A DNA stretch of 64,000 bases from Thalassospira profundimaris (GTDB lineage Bacteria; Pseudomonadota; Alphaproteobacteria; Rhodospirillales; Thalassospiraceae). The position numbers were made by a program, and so were the translations under genes. The stretch lies in assembly GCF_003326755.1 (NCBI RefSeq), contig NZ_JPWH01000016.1, positions 1 through 64,000 of the forward strand, read 5' to 3'. Below the pieces are notes generated by a model. It made no database searches. It was not told where the DNA came from and saw only the letters and a program-made list of their open reading frames with translations. Numbering within the stretch: the stretch's first letter is position 1; the number at the start of each line of letters is the position of its first letter. This document shows, piece after piece, positions 57,982-64,000 of the stretch.

Positions 57982-60170
57982 GCGATATGCTGGCCGCAGA
58001 ATCCGGACGTGACATGATGTCTTCACCCATGGCACCGGCCCAGCCGTCGCGCTGGGAAACGCTGTCTGGTCTCAGGCCGATGGTGCGCAGTGACATCTCG
58101 TTTTTCCGTCATGTCTATCACAATGTGGCCGCCTATATTGCCCATGATCGCCTGTCAAACCGCTACCATCGGCTGACAACCGCGGCACATGCCCTGTTAC
58201 GCCGGATGGATGGTGTCACGCCGCTGGCCGATATTCGCCGCGACCTTGAGAAGAAAGGTGAAATCGACGCTGATGATGCCGAATTTGCCCAGATCGTTGA
58301 TCAGTTAAAGTCCCTTGAACTGATCCGCACGGGGGAGGCGCCCAATAGTGCGTTCCTGGAACAGCGTATCGTCAAGGCCCGACGGGCCAAGATGATTGCA
58401 CCTTTCAAAAATCCGCTTTATGTGCGTATTCCGCTGTTTGATCTGACCCGGGTTCTTGATTATCTCGAACCGGCCATGCGCTGGGTCTTTAGCCCGATCA
58501 CCGCGTTTCTGTTTTTTCTGCTGCTGGGATCGGCCATTGTTTTGGCAGGGATTCACTGGGACGGATTAACCGAAGGCGGGCTTGACCGGTTTATCAGTGC
58601 GGAAAACCTGATGATCGTTTGGTTTGTGTATCCGGTCCTGAAACTGGTGCATGAATTTGGTCATGCGGTTGTTGTGCGTCACTATGGCGGCAATGTGCGC
58701 GAACTGGGGTTGATGTTCCTGCTGTTTATGCCGGTACCCTATGTCGATGCGTCATCAAGCATTACCTTCCGCAGCAAATGGCATCGCGCCTTTGTCGATG
58801 GTGCGGGCATTCTGGTCGAACTGACAATGGCATCGATTGCCATGTTTGTCTGGGTGGCGGCTGAACCGGGCGTTGTGCGCTCTGTTGCACACAATGTCAT
58901 GATCATCAGCGGGGTTTCGACGCTGCTGTTTAACGGCAATCCCTTGCAGCGGTTTGACAGCTATTATTTGCTGTGTGACCTGATCGAGATTCCCAATCTC
59001 GCACTGAAATCAACCAAGTATTACAGCTATCTGATCAAGCGATACATTATCGGTCTTGATAGTCAGTATGAGTTTGATGCACTGCCCTCCGAACGGCGGT
59101 GGTTCCTGTTTTATGCTCCTTTTTCGTTTGCCTATCGCTCGATGATTCTTGTCACCATCGCGATCCATCTGGCGGAAAAGTATTTTTTTGTCGGGGCGTT
59201 GTTGGGCGGATGGACCGTTTTTAACATGTTTGCCATGCCAGTGATCAAGGGCAGCGCGTTTCTTCTCAAGAGTCCGACCTTGCAGGGCAAGCGCCAGCGT
59301 TCCATTATTCGTGGCCTGATGCTGGCAGCAGGTCTGGTGGCGCTGGCCTTTGTGCCGATGCCCGACCGGATCATGTCGCAGGGGGTTGTCTGGCTGCCTG
59401 ATGATGCAACGGTCCGCGCGCGTTCAAGCGGCTTTATTACCGAAATTCACCAGCATAGCGGCGCAAAGGTTTACAAGGGCGACCTTTTGATGACCTTGCG
59501 TAATGACAAGCTGGTTACGGAACATCGCAAGGTAAATGCCGAAATTGAAGCCCTTAAATTGCAGCTTGATGCAGATAATGCGACAGACCAGGTTGCGGCC
59601 TCGATCACCCGCCAGCGCCTGATTAATGCGCAGGAACGCCTTGCCCGCACCGGCCGCGATATTGATGCCCTGTCCATTCGTGCCAGCCATGACGGCATCT
59701 TTGAAGTCGGCGTGCCCGAAGATTTAATTGGCCGTTTTCTGCCACGTGGCGGTGAGGCGGGCTTCCTGCTCGAACCGGGCATGACGCCAGTGATCAAGGT
59801 GGCGGTACCCGCCGTGGATGGTGATTTGATCCAGGATCATTTGCGCGGTGTTGAATTGCGGTTCGCCAGCCATTTGGGCGACGTGGTGCCAGGTACGGTA
59901 AAATCCTGGTCGCCCAGTGCCACCTTGCAATTGCCGAGCCCGGTTTTGTCGCTGGAGGGCGGCGGACCCTTTGCCCTGAAACCCGAGGCCAACAAGCGAC
60001 CGGAACTGGTTAATCCGGTATTTATCGCAACAATTGATTGTTGTGAAGGATTGACCCCTGAAAATTACGGCGATCGTGCCCATGTAAGGTTCGATTTGGG
60101 GTGGGAACCTGCTGCCGTTCTGGTTTATCGCGTTGTCCGCCGTAACTTCCTGAAGAGGTTTGAAGTTTGA
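57978..60170 (+). CDS. PqqD-like / M50 site-2 protease-like / HlyD fusion
   Basis: 730 residues. The N-terminus (about 35-120) resembles a PqqD-type winged-helix recognition domain (YIAHDRLSNRYHRLTTAAHA). The middle is a multi-pass membrane M50 metalloprotease core: HEFGH at 225-229 gives two zinc histidines and catalytic Glu226, and GNPLQRFDSYY with Asp327 supplies the third-ligand motif. The C-terminal roughly 240 residues, after a membrane segment near 455, are an HlyD-like periplasmic adaptor (SSGFITEIHQHSGAKVYKGD). The active-site residues look intact, so proteolysis during export or maturation is possible. ATG 57978 overlaps the previous stop. The next gene starts on its own stop (TTGA). 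Confidence 0.88.
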   Translation: MSDMLAAESGRDMMSSPMAPAQPSRWETLSGLRPMVRSDISFFRHVYHNVAAYIAHDRLSNRYHRLTTAAHALLRRMDGVTPLADIRRDLEKKGEIDADDAEFAQIVDQLKSLELIRTGEAPNSAFLEQRIVKARRAKMIAPFKNPLYVRIPLFDLTRVLDYLEPAMRWVFSPITAFLFFLLLGSAIVLAGIHWDGLTEGGLDRFISAENLMIVWFVYPVLKLVHEFGHAVVVRHYGGNVRELGLMFLLFMPVPYVDASSSITFRSKWHRAFVDGAGILVELTMASIAMFVWVAAEPGVVRSVAHNVMIISGVSTLLFNGNPLQRFDSYYLLCDLIEIPNLALKSTKYYSYLIKRYIIGLDSQYEFDALPSERRWFLFYAPFSFAYRSMILVTIAIHLAEKYFFVGALLGGWTVFNMFAMPVIKGSAFLLKSPTLQGKRQRSIIRGLMLAAGLVALAFVPMPDRIMSQGVVWLPDDATVRARSSGFITEIHQHSGAKVYKGDLLMTLRNDKLVTEHRKVNAEIEALKLQLDADNATDQVAASITRQRLINAQERLARTGRDIDALSIRASHDGIFEVGVPEDLIGRFLPRGGEAGFLLEPGMTPVIKVAVPAVDGDLIQDHLRGVELRFASHLGDVVPGTVKSWSPSATLQLPSPVLSLEGGGPFALKPEANKRPELVNPVFIATIDCCEGLTPENYGDRAHVRFDLGWEPAAVLVYRVVRRNFLKRFEV

Positions 60171-61096
60171 CTTTATCGTTTCGCCATATTGCTCCGGGGA
60201 TGCTGGCGCTGTGCCTTTTGTTGGGGGGCACGGCACCGCTTGCTTTTGCACAGGATACATCATCGGCACCTGGCAACCCGGATCCATTTGCGCAATTGCT
60301 TGAAAATGCCCGTCAGGGGGCGGAATCAAGCGGCCCTGCTGCCGGGCAGGAACAGAATGTATGCCAGGTAGCGGCGAGCGAACTGGTCGAACTGGCAAGC
60401 CCGGTGGAAGGCGTTATTCATGCGATGCACGCCAAACGCGGCCAGCGGGTTAAAAAAGGCGAACTGATTGCCGAGCTTCAGGCCGATGTTGAAAAGGCAC
60501 AGGTCAATTACGCCCAGGTGCGGGTGCAGTCGCAAAGCAATGTGGCGGCGCGCAAACGTCAGCTTGAATTTGCCGAACGCCGCATCAAACGGACGGAAAA
60601 ACTGCGCGCTGCCAAGCTGATGACCCAGGAAGAGATTGATACCCTGGAAACAGAACGTGACAGTGCCCGGCTTGATTACGATGCCGCGCGCGAAAATATC
60701 GACATCATGAAAGCCGAACTGGCCCTGTCAAAGGCGCAATTGGCCGACCGGATGATCAAAAGTCCGATTGACGGTGTTCTGATCGAAAAGCTGTTGACCG
60801 TTGGCGAACAGGTTGACGGCAAGGCGATTGCCCTGATTGCGCAGCTTGATCCGTTATTTGTCGAAGTATCTTTGCCGGTTGCCCAGTTTGGCAAATATCA
60901 CAAGGGGGAGAAAGTGATCGTTCATTTTGAAGGGCCGCAGATCGGCCCACGTGATGCCGAAATTTCACTGGTTGACCAGATTGTCGAACCCAAAAGCAAA
61001 ACTTTTGGCATGCGCGTTGTGCTGCCGAACCCGGACCTGGCCATTCCTGCGGGGATTGGCTGTCATATCGAATTCCTGTCACCCAAAAAACAGTGA
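60167..61096 (+). CDS. Periplasmic adaptor (HlyD/RND MFP family)
   Basis: 309 residues with a signal peptide (cleavage near AFAQD, residue 28). A lipoyl half (LASPVEGVIHAMHAKRGQRV), a long alpha-helical hairpin (about 95-195) with the repeated pattern QLEFAERRIKRTEKLRAAKL, and the second lipoyl half (IKSPIDGVLIEKLLTVGEQV) lead into a beta-barrel domain. It should link the inner-membrane parts to the TolC-type channel. It has no membrane-anchor segment after the signal peptide. The start TTG 60167 overlaps the preceding stop, with AAGAGG 8 bp upstream. Confidence 0.88.
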   Translation: MTLSFRHIAPGMLALCLLLGGTAPLAFAQDTSSAPGNPDPFAQLLENARQGAESSGPAAGQEQNVCQVAASELVELASPVEGVIHAMHAKRGQRVKKGELIAELQADVEKAQVNYAQVRVQSQSNVAARKRQLEFAERRIKRTEKLRAAKLMTQEEIDTLETERDSARLDYDAARENIDIMKAELALSKAQLADRMIKSPIDGVLIEKLLTVGEQVDGKAIALIAQLDPLFVEVSLPVAQFGKYHKGEKVIVHFEGPQIGPRDAEISLVDQIVEPKSKTFGMRVVLPNPDLAIPAGIGCHIEFLSPKKQ

Positions 61097-61123
61097 ACAG
61101 AACATAATATTCTTGTGGAGAGC

Positions 61124-62542
61124 ATGGTGTTGAAAAAGAAAATCCTCGTTTCGGCGTATGTGCTGGGGATCTCCGCGATCGGTTTTACGGATCGTGCGGG
61201 GGCAGAAGATCTTTCGGCGGTTTATCAAATGGCAATGACCGAAAACCCCAATATTTCACTGGCTGAAGAACAGGTCAGTGAAGGGGTTTCGGGCCAGGTA
61301 AACGCCTTCATGGGCTATTTGCCCCAGGTTTCGGCAACCTTTGACCGTGAATGGGTCAAACAGCGTATTGACCGTTCGGACAATACGGTGTTTGCCCTTG
61401 GCAAGGGCAATTTCGATAACCGCCAGCGCACCTTTCAGCTTCAGCAGCATATTTTTGATTTTGAAAGCATCATGAAGATTGTCGCGTCCGACATGAACCG
61501 GATGCGGTTGAAAAAATCGCTGGAAACCGCCAAACTTGATGTCGGTTATCAGACGATTGAAGCCTATCTCAGCACGCTTGCCGCTGCTGATGATGCCCGG
61601 CTGGCCCAGATCGAATATGCCTCGATGGCCGAACGCAAGGTGGATATTGAAACCCGCCGTAAACAGGGTCTTGCCACCTCTTACGAGGCGGATCTGGTTG
61701 CGGCCCGCCTGGCCGAAGCCCAGGCCCGTATCGTGGCTACCCGCACATCCTATCAGCGGGCTTTTGCCCAGTTGCAGCGCCGTGTTGGCACGCTGCCCGC
61801 ATCACTTGCCACACTGGCACATAATGTTGAACTGCCCAAGCTGACGGAAACCGATGTTGATCATTGGCTTGATGCTGCCCTTAAAAGCAGTCCGCGTGTT
61901 CGGGCGATGGATTATTCCATCGATGAACGTCGCGCGGCCCTGGCTGCCGATGTGGGCCAGGCCATGCCGACCTTTGATTTCATCTTTACCGATACCCGCC
62001 GGGATTCCGGTGGCTCGCTTTTTGGTGGCGGCAGCCTCACCCACGAAGGGGTTGCCATGCTGCGTCTGAATGTGCCGCTGTTTAACCCCGGTGGTCAGGG
62101 TTACAAGGCCCTGGAAACCAGAAGCCAGGTAGACCAGGCCCGCTACCAGCGTGCGATTTATTTGCGTGAATTGCGTGAAACCGTGACCGGCACCATTAAC
62201 GAACTGGTCAATGGTCCGGACCGGATCAAGGCGCTGGTTGAAGGTGTGGCAACCCGTCGTCGTATCGTTGATTCGATTAAAATCAAGTTCGATGCCGGCC
62301 AGTCGACGGTGATTGACATGCTTGATGAAGATGAGGATTTGTTCGCAATGGAGCGTCAGGCGCTGGCGGCAATCTATAGTCATCTTTTGAATTATGCCCT
62401 GATCCATCAGATTACCGGTACCCTGGATGAAGGCCAGATTGCCTCGATCAACCAGCTTCTGGACCCGACCCTGCCGATGATTACGGCAAGCACCGATTTT
62501 GCCAATTACACCCACGATACGATGCCGATTTCGGTTCAATAA
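61124..62542 (+). CDS. TolC-family outer-membrane channel
   Basis: About 472 residues with a signal peptide (ending near RAGAEDLS) and two repeated TolC-type helical halves. LSAVYQMAMTENPNISLAEE and YQTIEAYLSTLAADDARLA-like segments open the first half, and the second ends with DAGQSTVIDMLDEDEDLFAM. It forms the outer-membrane exit duct for the adaptor set encoded upstream. The exact start is uncertain: ATG 61124, GTG 61127 and TTG 61130 are all near GGAG (61117-61120). It is the last gene of the export operon, followed by a terminator. Confidence 0.9.
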   Translation: MVLKKKILVSAYVLGISAIGFTDRAGAEDLSAVYQMAMTENPNISLAEEQVSEGVSGQVNAFMGYLPQVSATFDREWVKQRIDRSDNTVFALGKGNFDNRQRTFQLQQHIFDFESIMKIVASDMNRMRLKKSLETAKLDVGYQTIEAYLSTLAAADDARLAQIEYASMAERKVDIETRRKQGLATSYEADLVAARLAEAQARIVATRTSYQRAFAQLQRRVGTLPASLATLAHNVELPKLTETDVDHWLDAALKSSPRVRAMDYSIDERRAALAADVGQAMPTFDFIFTDTRRDSGGSLFGGGSLTHEGVAMLRLNVPLFNPGGQGYKALETRSQVDQARYQRAIYLRELRETVTGTINELVNGPDRIKALVEGVATRRRIVDSIKIKFDAGQSTVIDMLDEDEDLFAMERQALAAIYSHLLNYALIHQITGTLDEGQIASINQLLDPTLPMITASTDFANYTHDTMPISVQ

Positions 62543-62573
62543 ACCGGTCAGCACACAAGATGTATGTTCCTTC

Positions 62574-62609
62574 ACACCCTTGTTGGCGATGGCCGACAGG
62601 GGTGTTTTG
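62574..62609 (+). terminator. Terminator of the RTX export operon
   Basis: ACACCCTTGT (62574-62583) pairs with ACAGGGGTGT (62596-62605) with one mismatch, and TTTTGTTTG follows. It lies 32 bp past the TolC-type stop. Confidence 0.7.
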
Positions 62610-62624
62610 TTTGAATTTTTGGCT

Positions 62625-63494
62625 TTACCGGTTTTGCGACGGAAAAAAGGGTCTTGCCCAGGGCATATAACGCAACCCGAAAACCGCTATCGGGTGACAT
62701 TGCGCATCTTCTGTCTTGACGGGGGCGGGTTCCGCCCGGAAGGGTTCGTTCCCTGTGCTGGTCTGGCGAAAGGCTTCCAGCACAATACCGATCGTGCAGG
62801 GCAGGGCCTTTAGATAGGTTTTTTGGGCAAAAGGAGGCAGGGTGCCGGTACCGGCACCATCCTGCGCCCAGACATGGATACCTGCCGCATTCAGACTGTC
62901 CAGCCAGTGGCCATAGGCATCAGGTGTCAATTTGCCACCACTAAAACTGCTGATATGCAGCGGGTGATTTAACCGGGCAGCGAGGCCTCGCAAACGTTCA
63001 TTGACAATATCGCGTCGGGCCTGCTGGACAAAATTCCAGTCATCCAGTTCCAGGGGAACATACCACCCGGAAATGTCCAGTCCCCAACCTTGGCGGACCC
63101 TATCAGCCTGCTTTAACGACAGACCCAACTGATTTTCAAGATAGGCACCGGTCCCGGCAGTATCAATTTCCGACAGCCGGTTGTAATAGGCCGGGTCCAT
63201 GTGCAGGCCAACAATCAGCGACAGGTGATTGTCCTGCGCAATTTGCAGGCTTTTTGCCAGCCAGCCCTGTTTGCCGCCAAAATCGATTTCACCATAGGAT
63301 GTCCATTGCACAATGAGTGTGCCATATCCGTTGGCCCGGCTTTGTTGCCAGATGTCTTTCCATTGTGCCGGTGTGATTTGCCGGTCCGTTTCCTGGGGTT
63401 GATAAAATAATGCCGGGGTATCTTGGGCCAGGGCCGATCCGGCGAATGCGCACAGTATTGCGGCGATGACAAACACGGTTCGGAAAATGGACAT
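62625..63494 (-). CDS. DUF4434-like secreted TIM-barrel protein
   Basis: 289 residues with a signal peptide (MSIFRTVFVIAAILCAFAGS, cleavage near ALAQD). The mature part resembles DUF4434, a glycoside-hydrolase-like TIM barrel: ITPAQWKDIWQQSRANGYGT, LIVGLHMDPAYYNRL and a late HVWAQDGAGTG segment. DUF4434-type proteins often accompany extracellular polysaccharide export genes, so a role in modifying an exopolysaccharide is plausible. It overlaps the upstream gene by ATGA and is translationally coupled to it. Confidence 0.75.
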   Translation of the reverse strand: MSIFRTVFVIAAILCAFAGSALAQDTPALFYQPQETDRQITPAQWKDIWQQSRANGYGTLIVQWTSYGEIDFGGKQGWLAKSLQIAQDNHLSLIVGLHMDPAYYNRLSEIDTAGTGAYLENQLGLSLKQADRVRQGWGLDISGWYVPLELDDWNFVQQARRDIVNERLRGLAARLNHPLHISSFSGGKLTPDAYGHWLDSLNAAGIHVWAQDGAGTGTLPPFAQKTYLKALPCTIGIVLEAFRQTSTGNEPFRAEPAPVKTEDAQCHPIAVFGLRYMPWARPFFPSQNR

Positions 63495-64000
63495 CAGAAA
63501 TTTACCTCCAGTCCGAACAGAACACCATCAGCCCCCTCATAGAGGTTTCCGCCAAGTGACTTTTGATATTCAAGGCGGGCATGAACGCGGGTACGATAGG
63601 CATTGTATTTGTCATCATCGGTATAAAGTTGCCAGCGCACGCCGATCCCGCCGCGCAGGTCCTGGCGCCAGGTGTTATCGGGGTCCTGTGCGCTTGCCTC
63701 GACAAATCCATAGGGCATGATTGTTTGTGCCGATTGTGTCGGCAGTTTGAAGCTGTGGCCCTGCTGGAACCGTGACGATGCCATATGGTTGCCCGACCGG
63801 GTCCACCAGGACAGATCAAGATTGACGAACCGTTCGTTCCAGTCATTCTGATCCACACGCCAGTCATTGCGATAGTCCCCCTGGTCCAGGAAGGATGCGG
63901 TGGCCCGCAGGATCAGATCATTATTGCGTTTATGGGCCCCGTTAAGGTCGCTGATCCCGTCGATCAATTTGTTCGGCTTAAGAATGTCGCCAGCTTTGAT
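63494..64000 (-). CDS. C-terminal part of an outer-membrane barrel protein (partial)
   Basis: The frame is open to the window edge, so the 5' end is missing; at least 168 residues are visible. They show alternating beta-strand patterns (WNERFVNLDLSWWTRSGNHM; RTRVHARLEYQKSLGGNLYE) and end in phenylalanine (FGLEVNF), the usual signal for BAM insertion. The sequence resembles the C-terminal domain of NfrA/BcsC/PgaA-type export porins. Together with the coupled DUF4434-like gene it suggests a polysaccharide export or phage-receptor-like system continuing beyond the window. Confidence 0.65.
   Translation of the reverse strand: MKAGDILKPNKLIDGISDLNGAHKRNNDLILRATASFLDQGDYRNDWRVDQNDWNERFVNLDLSWWTRSGNHMASSRFQQGHSFKLPTQSAQTIMPYGFVEASAQDPDNTWRQDLRGGIGVRWQLYTDDDKYNAYRTRVHARLEYQKSLGGNLYEGADGVLFGLEVNF

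Noticed and set aside
43181-62542. Classical type I secretion system
   Set aside because: The RTX substrate, HlyD-type and TolC-type parts are present, but no ABC ATPase with Walker motifs is encoded in the locus.
1-64000. Insertion sequences, transposons or prophage
   Set aside because: No transposase, integrase or phage structural gene, and no terminal inverted repeats with target duplications were seen.

Overview
The window looks like part of a large plasmid or chromid of a marine alphaproteobacterium. A Thalassospira-like member of the Rhodospirillales fits best, but this is inference from gene content and not from a database match. Support comes from an alphaproteobacterial LexA box (GAAC-N7-GAAC) in front of an imuA-imuB-dnaE2 mutagenesis operon, a TAXI-type TRAP transporter with a linked universal stress protein, and a complete iteron replicon. 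The replicon (about 28.3-32.8 kb) has a ParA ATPase with a small partner protein, an RPA-family RepA, at least nine iterons upstream and six downstream of repA, a perfect DnaA box and an AT-rich stretch.

Layout. 0-2.5 kb: three tandem LuxR-type regulators, each exactly 256 residues, with a repeated leader. 2.6-8.5 kb: the SOS mutasome. 8.5-9.4 kb: a nucleotide-sugar epimerase on the minus strand. 9.6-26.1 kb (minus): a two-partner secretion operon, tpsB - giant tpsA (about 4,640 residues) - sapC, from a strong promoter to a clear terminator. 26.8-32.8 kb: a winged-helix protein of unknown role, then about 800 bp of DNA in which CG steps recur every 7-8 bp (a candidate centromere), then parA, its partner, iterons, repA and the probable oriV. 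32.9-34.5 kb: an XRE-cupin regulator coupled to a GNAT acetyltransferase, and a MaoC hydratase. 35.2-42.8 kb: an RpiR/SIS regulator, class III aminotransferase and BKACE enzyme in overlapping frames, followed by a TAXI-TRAP uptake system, probably one uptake-and-catabolism unit. 43.2-62.6 kb: a giant LEPR-XLL/RTX protein (4,165 residues), a DUF3467-like protein and four export proteins (a GAF-like/HlyD fusion, a PqqD-like/M50 protease/HlyD fusion, an HlyD-type adaptor and a TolC-type channel). 62.6 kb to the end (minus): a DUF4434-like protein and the 3' end of an outer-membrane barrel gene that runs off the window.

Two giant surface proteins with their export genes make up nearly half of the window, so this replicon seems specialised for cell-surface adhesion or biofilm life. 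The two points most worth following are (1) the RTX export locus, which has two HlyD fusions, a TolC channel and an intact site-2-protease motif but no ABC ATPase, and (2) the heptad-phased array upstream of parA, which resembles in principle the contiguous heptads bound by ribbon-helix-helix partition proteins.
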